From: Yersinia similis
Lineage (GTDB): Bacteria; Pseudomonadota; Gammaproteobacteria; Enterobacterales; Enterobacteriaceae
Assembly: GCF_001053095.1 (NCBI RefSeq)
Contig: NZ_CGBP01000001.1
Coordinates: forward strand, 248,001-312,000
Length of the DNA stretch: 64,000 nucleotides
Direction: 5' to 3'
Shown: positions 41,445 to 50,850 of the stretch, one piece after another
How the letters are laid out: each line of letters begins with the position of its first letter
Position numbering within the stretch: the stretch's first letter is position 1
The notes under the pieces: generated by a model
The model's database searches: none
Told to the model about the DNA's origin: nothing
Seen by the model: the letters and a program-made list of their open reading frames with translations, nothing else
Translations under genes and position numbers: made by a program

Positions 41445-42377
41445 TCAGTTTTTAATAAACCCTTTCTCTTTTAGGTAATTGGCAGCCACTTTCTTTGCAT
41501 CCTGCCCTTCCACCGCAATACGTGCATTCAGCTTTTGTAACGTTGAGCCATCAAGTGTGGCGAATACCGGATTAAGCAAAGCCGGGATGTTCGGGTGAGC
41601 TTTCAGAGTAGCTTCGCGGATGATTGGGGCTGGCGCATAAATCGGCTGTACGCCTTTAGTATCTTCCAGAGTCTGTAAACCCAGTGCAGCCACTGGGCCA
41701 TCGGTACCATAAGCCATGGCGGCATTCACCCCTGAGATCTGTTCTGCCGCTGCTTTAATCGTCACCGCGGTATCCCCCCCAGCCAGGGACAGTAGTTGAT
41801 CTTGATTCAGCGTAAAACCATATGCCTGTTGGAAAGCGGGTAACGCATCAGGCCGCTCGATAAACTCGGCTGAGGCGGCTAATTTAAACTGACCTCCGGC
41901 ATTGATCCACTTACCTAAATCATCCATCGTTCGCAAATTATTGGCCGTGGCTAAGTCTTTTCGTACAGCAATGGTCCAGGTATTGTTCGCTGGCGCAGGA
42001 GAGAGCCATACCAATTTATTTTTTTCGTAATCCAGCACTTTTACTTTTTCATATCCCGCTTTGGCACTCTTCCAAGCAGGGTCTTGTTCATCAGAAAAGA
42101 AGAAAGCCCCATTCCCCGTATATTCAGGATAAATATCAATCTCACCGGCAGTAATCGCCCCACGTACGACTTTGGTTGCTCCCAGTTGGGATTTATTGGT
42201 GGTTTTAATCCCGTTAGCCTCCAAAACCTGCACAATAATATTGCCCAGCAAGGATCCTTCGGTATCAATTTTAGAGCCTACGCGGACGTTATCTGCCGCT
42301 TGCGATATGCCACTTGATGCAGACAGCATGATGGCGGCCAATGCGAAAATCCGACCACGGGTTAGGATTATTGCCAT
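41445..42377 (-). CDS. osmF: Osmoprotectant-type periplasmic binding protein OsmF (YehZ)
   Basis: A 310-residue substrate-binding protein of the OpuAC type. A signal peptide ending near SQA-ADN (residue 27-28) is followed by VRVGSKIDTEGSLLGNIIVQ. YPEYTGNGAFFF, PAPANNTWTIAVR, AASAEFIERPDALPAFQQAYG and AAMAYGTDGPVAALGLQTL match E. coli OsmF. It is the first gene of the osmF-yehY-yehX-yehW transcript. The ligand in this organism is unproven; betaine-like compounds are expected. Confidence 0.94.
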   Translation of the reverse strand: MAIILTRGRIFALAAIMLSASSGISQAADNVRVGSKIDTEGSLLGNIIVQVLEANGIKTTNKSQLGATKVVRGAITAGEIDIYPEYTGNGAFFFSDEQDPAWKSAKAGYEKVKVLDYEKNKLVWLSPAPANNTWTIAVRKDLATANNLRTMDDLGKWINAGGQFKLAASAEFIERPDALPAFQQAYGFTLNQDQLLSLAGGDTAVTIKAAAEQISGVNAAMAYGTDGPVAALGLQTLEDTKGVQPIYAPAPIIREATLKAHPNIPALLNPVFATLDGSTLQKLNARIAVEGQDAKKVAANYLKEKGFIKN

Positions 42378-42396
42378 ACATTACCTCTTATCAGTT

Positions 42397-42527
42397 TATA
42401 CCCGTCACACTTCAAGTTGCCTGAGCGTTGGCGGCTTTACGGGCTGCATAAATGCGATTCAAACCAGTCTTCGACCAATTTACCGCTTTGTTGCCGCCTT
42501 CCTGCAACTCGAATTACTTCAGGTATG
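42397..42527. repeat. ERIC element upstream of osmF
   Basis: Termini TATACCCGTCACACTTCAAG and TTGCCGCCTTCCTGCAACTC followed by GAATTACTTCAGGTAT. It begins 20 bases before the osmF start on the promoter side, so it overlaps the expected osmF leader or promoter. The core is diverged. Confidence 0.82.
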
Positions 42528-43101
42528 TAAGGCCTATTGGTTTATAAAACGTCTGGGCAGTAGGGAGATATCATTAGCTTATTAACATACCCGTCACCCT
42601 ATTAGATTTAACCCCAAACACACTAAATAACCAACTGATATTAAATATATTATTCACGTTTCATCGGACAGCCAACCTTGTCATAACCACATGATAGATA
42701 AGTATTTAAAGCCACTCACTCAAGCAAAGGGGGTTATTAACATTACACACAAAGCTGTATATAACAACAGTTAAACATCCCAATTAACAACCCACTTTCA
42801 AGCCAATGCCAGGAAAAAAATGTTCGTATAGCTCGAAGAAAGCGCTATTCAACTTAATGAAAAACCATAGGAACAGAAAGTAAACCGCTGTACATCGCTC
42901 AAAAACGAGAGTGTCCCAAGCGCAGCAACGAATTATTTGCTTACGATATGAAATACGTTAAATAATAAATACGAATAAATGCGAAACATTACGCATCATT
43001 GATAAGTCGGGGTTTAATTGCGAGTATTTCGTTATATAGTGAGTCACTTGATGGCGTTATCCATAGAATTACCCCCTTATAATTTTGATAGGTAATATGT
43101 T
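42528..43101. other. Divergent intergenic region osmF/sseA
   Basis: 574 bp of AT-rich DNA between divergent genes, beyond the ERIC. No ORF, RNA gene or convincing operator was recognised. Confidence 0.45.
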
Positions 43102-43956
43102 ATGAACTCAGACTTTCTGGTTACACCGCAATGGCTTGCAGCACATGCTAATGATGCCAATATAGTTATTTTGGATGCCAGAATGTCGCCTCCCGGATTG
43201 ATACCCAAACGTAATATTCAGGCTGAGTTTGAACAGGGCCATATTCCTGGTGCGGTCTATTTTGATATTGATGCAGTAGCAGACCACAGTACCGGCTTAC
43301 CCCATATGCTGCCCTCTCCTCAGCTATTCAGTGAAATGGCAGGCCAGCTAGGCATCACTGAACAACACACGTTGGTGATTTATGATGAGGGTAATCTATT
43401 TTCTGCACCACGCGTGTGGTGGACATTCCGCACATTTGGCGCTAAAAATGTGCGAATTTTGGCAAGTGGTCTGAGCGGGTGGCAACAAGCAGGCTATAAG
43501 CTGGAAAGTGGCCCTGTACATCCCACGCCACAAACATTCAATGTTACTTTCAATGCCACCGCCGTTTCTAGTGTCGATGAGGTACTGGCGGTTCTGGGTA
43601 ATAATGAGGTGCAAATATTGGATGCTCGGCCATCAGCAAGATATAAAGCACAAGAGCCAGAACCACGCCCTGGTTTACGCCTTGGGCGCATCCCCGGTAG
43701 CATCAATATACCGTGGGGGACCATGGTGGAGAATGGTCATCTGAAGTCACCACAGGCATTGGCAGAGATATTTGCGGCTCAGGGGGTGGACTTAACCAAG
43801 CCCATTATTACCAGTTGTGGTTCAGGGGTCACCGCAGCGGTAGTGGCACTGGGTCTAGCGGCGGTGAATGCACGGTCAGTGTCACTCTATGATGGCTCTT
43901 GGGCTGAATGGGGGGCGTCAAACTCCCTACCAATAGACGAAACGCCTCTGGCGTGA
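43102..43956 (+). CDS. sseA: 3-mercaptopyruvate sulfurtransferase
   Basis: A 284-residue cytoplasmic enzyme with two rhodanese domains. The inactive N-terminal one contains ILDARMSPPG; the active C-terminal one has the catalytic C239 in the loop CGSGVT. It transfers sulfur from 3-mercaptopyruvate to cyanide or thiol acceptors and contributes to hydrogen sulfide production. LVIYDEGNLFSAPRVWWTF, RPGLRLGRIPGSINIPW and LYDGSWAEWG match E. coli SseA. It is monocistronic and convergent with the decarboxylase gene. Confidence 0.93.
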   Translation: MNSDFLVTPQWLAAHANDANIVILDARMSPPGLIPKRNIQAEFEQGHIPGAVYFDIDAVADHSTGLPHMLPSPQLFSEMAGQLGITEQHTLVIYDEGNLFSAPRVWWTFRTFGAKNVRILASGLSGWQQAGYKLESGPVHPTPQTFNVTFNATAVSSVDEVLAVLGNNEVQILDARPSARYKAQEPEPRPGLRLGRIPGSINIPWGTMVENGHLKSPQALAEIFAAQGVDLTKPIITSCGSGVTAAVVALGLAAVNARSVSLYDGSWAEWGASNSLPIDETPLA

Positions 43957-44047
43957 GACCAAAGGCTGGCTCACCACCAGCCACTGACATTACTCATTGT
44001 TTGTTGCCTATTGCTCGTTGCTCAGTTCTTAATATGGTAAAACCCTT

Positions 44048-45463
44048 TTATCTCTCCTTAACCAAAGACTGCAACAACAACCACAGCTTCTCAACGTGAT
44101 GACGTTCCGTGCCCAGAGTGCCGATAGAAATCCGCACCATCCAGCGGCCACCAAGCGTGGCCGGTGTGACATAACCTTTACCGGATTGATTAAGTTTCTC
44201 GGCCCAACTGCGGGTATAATTATCCAACGCGTTTCCCATCAACCCACCCGGTTCGTGACGAATACACAAAGTTTGCAACACTACAGGTGCGACCAGTTTC
44301 CAGTCATCGCTATTTTTAATCTGTTCTGCTAACCAATTAGCATTAGCAATATCACGACGCAAACGCGCCTGTAGCCCTTCCACCCCTTGCTCACGAATTA
44401 AAAACCATAGTTTAAGCGCACGAAAACGGCGACCGAGAGGGACCCCCCAATCGCGGTAATTTCTCACTTTCCCATCAGCATCGGATTGTAAGAAACTGGG
44501 GTTAGTACTCATGATACGAATCAAATGCTCTGAATCTTGTACACAATAAACCGAACAATCAAAAGCAGCACCCAGCCATTTATGCGGGTTTATCACCACA
44601 GAATCAGCCTTTTCTATGCCGTACCACAGATGACGGCATTCTGGCAAAATCATCGCTGAACCAGCCATAGCAGAATCTACATGCAGCCATAAACCATAAC
44701 GCTGAGTAATATCACCAATGCCATCAAGGGGATCCATCGCTGTCGCAGCGGTAGTACCTGTAGTAGCGATAACGATACAAGGCCGGTTTCCCTTCATCAA
44801 ATCCTGTTGAATGACCTGTTCTAATGCCAATGGTGACATGGCATTGTGCCCATCGGTGGGCACTAAACGGATATTATTGTGGCCAAACCCAGCAAGCAGA
44901 GCGGCTTTATTCACCCCGCTATGAGCTTCTGGTGAAGTGTAGACAATCAACGGTTCGTCGCTGTTTTGCATCCCTTTATTCATTAACGCATAGTTTGACG
45001 TCCGCTCTCGGCCACTGATCAGCGCCACTAACGTGGCGGTTGAGGCTGAATCCTGAATCACTCCGCTCCAGGCAGCGCTAAGACCAAGCATTTTTAGCAA
45101 CCAGTTGGTGGCCACTTCTTCAATTTCTGTCAGGGCCGGGCTGGATTGCCAAGACAGACCTATCACCCCCAACCCAGTACTCAAGCAATCCCCAAGAACG
45201 GAGGATAACTCGACATTAGAAGGAAAATAACCAAAAAAGTCAGGATGTTGCCAATGCAATAGTCCTGGCATGATGAGTTCTTCTATGTCAGAAATAATGT
45301 GATCGAAAGGTTCTGCTTTTTCAGGTGCATTTAACGGCAGACGAGATTTAATCTCACCGGGCACTGTCGTGGGATTAACGCCACGCAATTCGATATTTTG
45401 TCGGTAATCTGCGATCAGATCGATTATGGCATAGCCATGGCGGCGAAATTCTTCAGGAGTCAT
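44048..45463 (-). CDS. Group II PLP-dependent amino acid decarboxylase (aromatic L-amino acid decarboxylase type)
   Basis: A 471-residue fold-type I enzyme. The PLP lysine is K295 in NPHKWLG, the ring-stacking histidine is H181 in SPEAHSG, and the PLP-pyridine aspartate is D263 in LHVDSAMAG. The catalytic-loop tyrosine is kept (Y336 in VRNYRDWG), which in this family indicates decarboxylation rather than aldehyde formation. The usual HVDAAYAG is altered to HVDSAMAG, so the substrate pocket may differ from dopa or tryptophan enzymes. It starts 23 bp after an Fe(II)/2-oxoglutarate oxygenase gene, so the two probably act on one amino acid or its hydroxylated product. No symbol is justified. Confidence 0.87.
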   Translation of the reverse strand: MTPEEFRRHGYAIIDLIADYRQNIELRGVNPTTVPGEIKSRLPLNAPEKAEPFDHIISDIEELIMPGLLHWQHPDFFGYFPSNVELSSVLGDCLSTGLGVIGLSWQSSPALTEIEEVATNWLLKMLGLSAAWSGVIQDSASTATLVALISGRERTSNYALMNKGMQNSDEPLIVYTSPEAHSGVNKAALLAGFGHNNIRLVPTDGHNAMSPLALEQVIQQDLMKGNRPCIVIATTGTTAATAMDPLDGIGDITQRYGLWLHVDSAMAGSAMILPECRHLWYGIEKADSVVINPHKWLGAAFDCSVYCVQDSEHLIRIMSTNPSFLQSDADGKVRNYRDWGVPLGRRFRALKLWFLIREQGVEGLQARLRRDIANANWLAEQIKNSDDWKLVAPVVLQTLCIRHEPGGLMGNALDNYTRSWAEKLNQSGKGYVTPATLGGRWMVRISIGTLGTERHHVEKLWLLLQSLVKER

Positions 45464-45486
45464 AAAAAGCTCTCATTTTGAAGTCA

Positions 45487-46344
45487 TTAACACCAGAAAT
45501 AGAACGGCTGGTTCGTGTTGTAACCTATAAATGACTGCATGCTGATTCGTTTGCCTGAATCAAACCCGCAAATGGCGTGAGGGCGGCGGGTATTGATGAT
45601 CACCAGCTCATTTTTCTGTGGTTGAATGCGTAGTGGCCGTTGCAAACGCTCTTCGGGCAGTTTCCCCCCCTCGAATAGCGCGACTTCGGCGAAGGAAAAG
45701 GCATCAGTATCCCAGACCACTAACTCACCGCCAGCAGGTGGTGTCTCAATATAAATATTAGCGCTGAATTGATGCTCTAACTCGGCAACGGAAAATGGCA
45801 GGCAATCCACATGTGGAACCGTTTCGGATAGATGCGCCGTTTCAGGAAACATCACGCGAATGATACCGGCAAACATCGGTTTCCCTTCGAAAGAAGCGGT
45901 AACTGCACCCTCTGGCCAGTGCTGTTTAATATTTTCGATTAACGCTTGAATTGGCGGTAAGTCTGGGGCGCAAAGACGGTCAATCAGTATGCGCATCTGG
46001 GTGGCATCACGATAATACTTCTGCTTTGCACTCTCGTTTTCAGCTTTACCGTAGGTCGTATTGAATGGCGTCCCCCAACGGTGAACACCGTAAAAGTTTT
46101 GTACCACCCTTTCTTTTTCATAGATCTCATGGGTGTACTCATCCAGCTTTGCGATTTTATTAATGTATTGATTTAATGATGCGGCGGTTTTTTCAGAGCA
46201 GTAATTGGGAATACGAATTGCCAGGATGTCACCACGGATTAATTGCTCCAGACTATGTCTATCTAACTGTTTTAACCGGGCAATCCTAGGCTCCTCAGCA
46301 ATGGAGGGTTTGAGTTGGTTAGCGGTTATTGGCAAACTAGTCAC
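45487..46344 (-). CDS. Fe(II)/2-oxoglutarate-dependent oxygenase
   Basis: A 285-residue protein with a double-stranded beta-helix pattern. The iron triad is H178-x-D180 in TVPHVDCLP and H256 in RRPHAICG, with R266 as probable 2-oxoglutarate ligand. The HxD, rather than HxG, argues for hydroxylase rather than halogenase chemistry. YIETPPAGGELVVWD is the typical strand before the second half. The protein ends FYFWC with a terminal cysteine, which is odd. There is no signal peptide. It is the first gene of a two-gene unit with the PLP decarboxylase. A free amino acid substrate is a reasonable guess; nothing here names it. Confidence 0.75.
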   Translation of the reverse strand: MTSLPITANQLKPSIAEEPRIARLKQLDRHSLEQLIRGDILAIRIPNYCSEKTAASLNQYINKIAKLDEYTHEIYEKERVVQNFYGVHRWGTPFNTTYGKAENESAKQKYYRDATQMRILIDRLCAPDLPPIQALIENIKQHWPEGAVTASFEGKPMFAGIIRVMFPETAHLSETVPHVDCLPFSVAELEHQFSANIYIETPPAGGELVVWDTDAFSFAEVALFEGGKLPEERLQRPLRIQPQKNELVIINTRRPHAICGFDSGKRISMQSFIGYNTNQPFYFWC

Positions 46345-46458
46345 AATGATTAGGCTCCATTAGTTTAGAAACCCTATCATTTTAAATTACTCGATGAGTC
46401 TGCTAAGGGACAACATAATGAGATGTTGTCTTATTGACGAGAAGCCGTCTAAACGGGG

Positions 46459-47157
46459 CTAAATAGCCACCAAACGGCGAACATCATCATGTTCCATATC
46501 AATGCCTAATCCCCGTTGGACAATTTTTCCTCGAGACATCACCAAATAGTTATCCGCCAGCTCGGCGGCAAAATCATAAAACTGCTCCACGAGCAGGATA
46601 GCCATATCCCCCTGAGCCGCCAGTTTTTTGATAACCCCCCCGATCTCCTTGATAACGGATGGCTGAATACCCTCGGTCGGCTCATCCAGAATCAATAACC
46701 GAGGCTGGCACGCCAATGCCCGACCAATCGCCAACTGTTGCTGCTGACCACCGGATAAATCGCCACCATGGCGATGCTTCATCTCTTGTAACACTGGGAA
46801 CAGTTGATAGATATGTTCAGGTACGCTTTTACTCTGTGAACCGGGGAAACGTGAAAGCCCCAGTAAAATATTCTCTTCCACTGTAAGCCGGGGGAAAATT
46901 TCTCTCCCTTGGGGGACATAAGCAATGCCTTCTTTGACCCGCTGATGTGGCGACTGGTGGCTAATGTTTTTCCCCTCCCAAGTGATGCCGCCGTTCTTAA
47001 TAGGAACAAGCCCTATCAGGCATTTCAGCAACGTGGTTTTGCCGACACCATTGCGGCCCAATAGACAAGTGACTTCCCCCACTCGGGCCTCAAAAGTCAA
47101 GCCGCGCAGAATATGGCTACCACCATAATATTGATCAATCTCATTCACTTGCAGCAT
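46459..47157 (-). CDS. urtE: Urea-type ABC transporter ATPase UrtE
   Basis: A 232-residue LivF-like ATPase. Walker A is GRNGVGKTT, the signature is LSGGQQQQLAIGRALA, and Walker B is LLILDEPTEGIQPS. MLQVNEIDQYYGGSHILRGL is characteristic of UrtE. The start at 47157 follows TAAGGGTGC, whereas 21 upstream in-frame codons to 47220 look unlike the family. It is the last gene of urtABCDE, about 93 bp after urtD. Together with UrtD it powers uptake of urea in organisms where the system has been studied. Confidence 0.9.
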   Translation of the reverse strand: MLQVNEIDQYYGGSHILRGLTFEARVGEVTCLLGRNGVGKTTLLKCLIGLVPIKNGGITWEGKNISHQSPHQRVKEGIAYVPQGREIFPRLTVEENILLGLSRFPGSQSKSVPEHIYQLFPVLQEMKHRHGGDLSGGQQQQLAIGRALACQPRLLILDEPTEGIQPSVIKEIGGVIKKLAAQGDMAILLVEQFYDFAAELADNYLVMSRGKIVQRGLGIDMEHDDVRRLVAI

Positions 47158-47250
47158 AAAAGCACCCTTAATTATCAAATAAATATGAGGGAAAAATGCA
47201 AGCTCACTGACATTCTCCAAATAACGTGCTCATCATTGAACTGCACTGAG

Positions 47251-48087
47251 TCAACGCCCTAAATAGACCTCAATCACCTGATCATTCTCCTGTACCTCTG
47301 CCAGTGATCCCTCGGCCAACACCTGTCCCTGGTGCAACACAGTGACATGATCAGCAATCGTCTCGATAAACCCCATATCGTGTTCCACCACCATCAACGA
47401 GTGTTTACCCGCCAACTGATTAAACAACTCAGCGGTATAGGCCGTCTCGGCATCAGTCATTCCTGCGGCTGGCTCATCTAATAACAATAGATGCGGGTCT
47501 TGTACCAACAGCATACCAATCTCAAGAAACTGCTTTTGACCGTGGGATAACAACCCCGCCTGCCGCTGCCGCAGCTCACTTAAACGCAATATGGCCAGCG
47601 TTTCATCAATCTGATCGCGCTGTTCACTGTTGAGTTTGGCGCACAAACTGGCCCACACAGTTTTATGGTTTTTTTGTGCCAATTCTAAATTTTCGAAGAC
47701 ACTCAATGCCTCAAATACCGTGGGTTTCTGGAATTTTCTCCCAATACCGGCATGGGCAATTTCAATAGTATTCATGGTGGAAAGATCATGGTGTTGGTCA
47801 TACACCATCTTGCCGGTTTGTGGCCGCGTCTTACCGGTGATCACATCCATCAGCGTGGTTTTCCCAGCCCCATTCGGGCCAATGATACAACGCAGCTCCC
47901 CAACACCAATTTGCAATGAAAGATTACGTAACGCATGAAAACCATCAAAACTGACGTTGATGTTTTCCAGCGTCAGTACCGGATCGCGCTGCTGGCGATA
48001 TTTATCGGCTGCATACTGTATCGCGCCAGGTTCCTGAGCATTTATCTCGGCGTAAATTAGTTGCTCCGTCAGTTGAAACCGGCTCAT
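47251..48087 (-). CDS. urtD: Urea-type ABC transporter ATPase UrtD
   Basis: A 278-residue LivG-like ATPase. Walker A is GPNGAGKTT near residue 79, the signature LLSHGQKQFLEIGM is the variant typical of UrtD, and Walker B is LLLLDEPAAGMTD. The ATG at 48087 overlaps the urtC stop (ATGA), which decides the start over an upstream codon at 48204. The first 60 residues are an extension before the ATPase core, as in other UrtD proteins. Confidence 0.9.
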   Translation of the reverse strand: MSRFQLTEQLIYAEINAQEPGAIQYAADKYRQQRDPVLTLENINVSFDGFHALRNLSLQIGVGELRCIIGPNGAGKTTLMDVITGKTRPQTGKMVYDQHHDLSTMNTIEIAHAGIGRKFQKPTVFEALSVFENLELAQKNHKTVWASLCAKLNSEQRDQIDETLAILRLSELRQRQAGLLSHGQKQFLEIGMLLVQDPHLLLLDEPAAGMTDAETAYTAELFNQLAGKHSLMVVEHDMGFIETIADHVTVLHQGQVLAEGSLAEVQENDQVIEVYLGR

Positions 48088-49160
48088 TGGTCTTTCCCCC
48101 TGCGCAATAGCCCGATAACCCCCTTCGGCAAAAATAACGTGACCAGAATGAATATCAGACCAAGAAAGAATTGCCAGTATTCCGGCATCGCCATGGTGAA
48201 CCAACTTTTAGCACCGTTGACAATCCCCGCCCCCAATACCGGCCCTATCAGCGTTCCTCGTCCCCCCAGTGCCACCCAAATTGCCGCTTCAATCGAGTTG
48301 GTTGGCGACATTTCACTGGGATTGATAATGCCCACCTGCGGTACATATAACGCCCCTGCCAATGCACAAAGCACCGCAGATAGAGTCCAGACAAACAGCT
48401 TGAAACCTTTAGGATCATAACCACAAAACATCAGGCGGTTTTCGGCATCGCGCACCGCCGTCAATACCCGACCAAATTTAGTGCGAGCTAATGCCAGCCC
48501 CAAAGCCAGACTGGCAATGAGCAATGTGAGCGTTGCCAGAAACAATGCAATACGGGTAGAAGTGGCCGAGACAGGGAACCCCAATATCGTAGTGAAGCCA
48601 GTAAAGCCGTTATTGCCACCAAAACCCGTTTCGTTGCGGAAAAACAACAACATGCCCGCGTAGGTCAGCGCCTGCGTCATAATAGAAAAATAGACGCCTT
48701 TGATTTTGGAGCGAAAAGCAAAATAGCCAAACAGAAAAGCCAGCATACCGGGGACCAGTACAATCAGGCACAATGCCCAAACAAAGTACTGGCTGCCACT
48801 CCAAAACCAGGGCAGCTCAGACCACGATAAAAAAGACATAAATGCAGGTAAACCGTCTCCGGCAGCCTGACGCATCAGATACATCCCCATGGCATAACCG
48901 CCCAGAGCAAAAAACAATCCGTGCCCAAGTGATAACAATCCGGCATATCCCCAAACCAGATCAAGGGCGATAGCCACCACCGCATAACATAATATTTTGC
49001 CGATCAGCGTCAGAGTATAGGTTGATATCGCCAACGGATGGTCCGCCGGTAACAGCGCCAAAAAAGGAAGAATAATCAGTGCAATCAGCGCGACTATACC
49101 CAATGACAGGCTGGTAAGCGGTGCTTTTTTCGTCAAGGTTACCGTCAGTGGTTGATTCAT
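48084..49160 (-). CDS. urtC: Urea-type ABC transporter permease UrtC
   Basis: A 358-residue LivM-like inner membrane permease with eight to ten membrane segments. WGYAGLLSLGHGLFFALGGYAMGMYLM is the hallmark of the family, followed by FRNETGFGGNNGFTGF. The start codon shares one base with the urtB stop (TAATG) and the stop overlaps urtD, so the three genes are tightly packed. Confidence 0.91.
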   Translation of the reverse strand: MNQPLTVTLTKKAPLTSLSLGIVALIALIILPFLALLPADHPLAISTYTLTLIGKILCYAVVAIALDLVWGYAGLLSLGHGLFFALGGYAMGMYLMRQAAGDGLPAFMSFLSWSELPWFWSGSQYFVWALCLIVLVPGMLAFLFGYFAFRSKIKGVYFSIMTQALTYAGMLLFFRNETGFGGNNGFTGFTTILGFPVSATSTRIALFLATLTLLIASLALGLALARTKFGRVLTAVRDAENRLMFCGYDPKGFKLFVWTLSAVLCALAGALYVPQVGIINPSEMSPTNSIEAAIWVALGGRGTLIGPVLGAGIVNGAKSWFTMAMPEYWQFFLGLIFILVTLFLPKGVIGLLRRGKDQ

Positions 49161-50761
49161 TAGTCACTCACCCTGCCCTTGAGGGCAAACAGACCCTGCG
49201 GTCGTTTTTGAATAAATAAAATGATCAGCACTAAAATCAGGATCTTGCCCAATACTGCGCCAATTTGTGGTTCCAAAATTTTATTCAACATCCCCAGCCC
49301 TAATGCGGCAACCACACTGCCAGCTAACTGCCCGACGCCACCCAGGACCACCACCAAGAAAGAGTCGATGATGTACCCCTGCCCTAATTCTGGGCCGACA
49401 TTGCCCAGTTGCGAGAGTGCTACGCCACCAAGCCCTGCAATACCAGAACCCAACCCAAATGCCAGCATATCAACACGCCCCGTTGCGACTCCGCAGCAAG
49501 CCGCCATTGCCCGGTTTTGTGTCACTGCGCGGACTTGCAAACCAAGACGGGTTTTATTCAGCAACAACCATGTGAGTAGCAAAACGATAACGACAAATAC
49601 AATCACGGCAATCCTATTCCACGGCAAAACCAGATTCGGTAAAACCTGAATCCCACCGGACAGCCATGCAGGGTTAGCAACTTCCAAATTCTGTGCGCCA
49701 AACAACATGCGGACCCCCTGAATCAACATCAGGCTGATCCCCCACGTCGCTAATAGTGTTTCCAGCGGGCGGCCATACAAATACCGAATCACCGTACGCT
49801 CCAGCACCATACCAATGCCTGCAGTAGTAAAAAACGCAATCGGCAAGGCGATTAATGGATAAAGCGCCAGCCAGTGTGGGGCAAATTGTTGGAAAAGCGA
49901 TTGCACCAGATAGGCGGAATAGGCTCCCAGCATCAGCATTTCACCATGCGCCATATTGATCACCCCCAGTAAGCCATAGGTGATAGCCAACCCCAATGCC
50001 GCCAACAGTAAGATTGAACCCAATGATAGTCCGCTGAACACCTGCCCAATAATCTCCCCAATCATCAATCGGTGTTGTATCTGTTTCAAGCTGGTGGTTG
50101 CCGCAGCTCGAACCTGTTCATTCGGTTCAACATGCGTATCGGTTAAATTTTGCAGTCGTGATTGAGTTTGCGGTGAGCCTGATTGCCCCAACAATTGCAC
50201 CGCATTCAGACGCACCAGGGGATTACTGTCAGTCAGTTGTAAATTGGCGAGTGCAATGCTCAGTGCCTCTTTTACCTGACTGTCCGTTTCCAGCTTCAGG
50301 CGTTGATTTAGCAGCGGTAATTGATCGCTCTGCGCCTGCCGTTGTAATTCAACTGCCGCCTGTAAGCGCACGGTTTCATCGTCACTGACCAAGCATTGTG
50401 CCGCCAGAGCATTGGCGATCAAAATACGTAACCGGTTATTGAGCCAGATTTTTTTCAGCGTACCGGTCGGTTGCGATTGGCCTTCCAGCGAATTAACACT
50501 TTGATTATTTTTAATAAACGCTTGGCCGGCACTGTCTACCACTAATGTTTCCTGTTTTAGCGCCTGCAAAAGAGGCAACCGGCTAGCATCAGGCTCCGTT
50601 GCCCACTGTTGTAATAACGTGGCCTGCTGTGCACGACTCGCCGCAACAAAATCCTGTGCTGGCCCTGCCATTGCCAGCGTCGATAAGCCCAGTAACAGAC
50701 CTATCATCGGCCTGAACAAATAATTTATTGCCCAACCCCAAATAGGAATTAACGATTTCAT
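49160..50761 (-). CDS. urtB: Urea-type ABC transporter permease UrtB
   Basis: A 533-residue LivH-like permease. Unlike LivH it has a long N-terminal periplasmic region (about 220 residues with HEAT-like helices such as LQAAVELQRQAQSDQLPLLN) after a signal-like segment, which is the normal UrtB layout. The membrane part begins GQVFSGLSLGSILLLAALGLAITYGLLG in shortened form near residue 235, then NMAHGEMLMLGAYSAYL. The start at 50761 (MKSLIPIWGW) is preferred because it opens a signal-like segment; longer in-frame versions reach 50803. It lies 90 bp after urtA. Confidence 0.9.
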   Translation of the reverse strand: MKSLIPIWGWAINYLFRPMIGLLLGLSTLAMAGPAQDFVAASRAQQATLLQQWATEPDASRLPLLQALKQETLVVDSAGQAFIKNNQSVNSLEGQSQPTGTLKKIWLNNRLRILIANALAAQCLVSDDETVRLQAAVELQRQAQSDQLPLLNQRLKLETDSQVKEALSIALANLQLTDSNPLVRLNAVQLLGQSGSPQTQSRLQNLTDTHVEPNEQVRAAATTSLKQIQHRLMIGEIIGQVFSGLSLGSILLLAALGLAITYGLLGVINMAHGEMLMLGAYSAYLVQSLFQQFAPHWLALYPLIALPIAFFTTAGIGMVLERTVIRYLYGRPLETLLATWGISLMLIQGVRMLFGAQNLEVANPAWLSGGIQVLPNLVLPWNRIAVIVFVVIVLLLTWLLLNKTRLGLQVRAVTQNRAMAACCGVATGRVDMLAFGLGSGIAGLGGVALSQLGNVGPELGQGYIIDSFLVVVLGGVGQLAGSVVAALGLGMLNKILEPQIGAVLGKILILVLIILFIQKRPQGLFALKGRVSD

Positions 50762-50850
50762 AGGCCCACTCATCACATATATGTGGTGAAAAAGAGCTGA
50801 CATCAGATCTCGCTGACATCAGCACGTCATAGCGATTACCTGTTTGACGA

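Noticed and set aside
41269..41478. 69-codon ORF through the hexamer repeat
   Set aside because: Its Thr/Phe/Leu-rich peptide is a by-product of the tandem repeat and it opposes the operon.
42172..42585. 137-codon ORF antisense to the osmF 5' end
   Set aside because: It runs through osmF on the other strand and the ERIC; no support as a gene.
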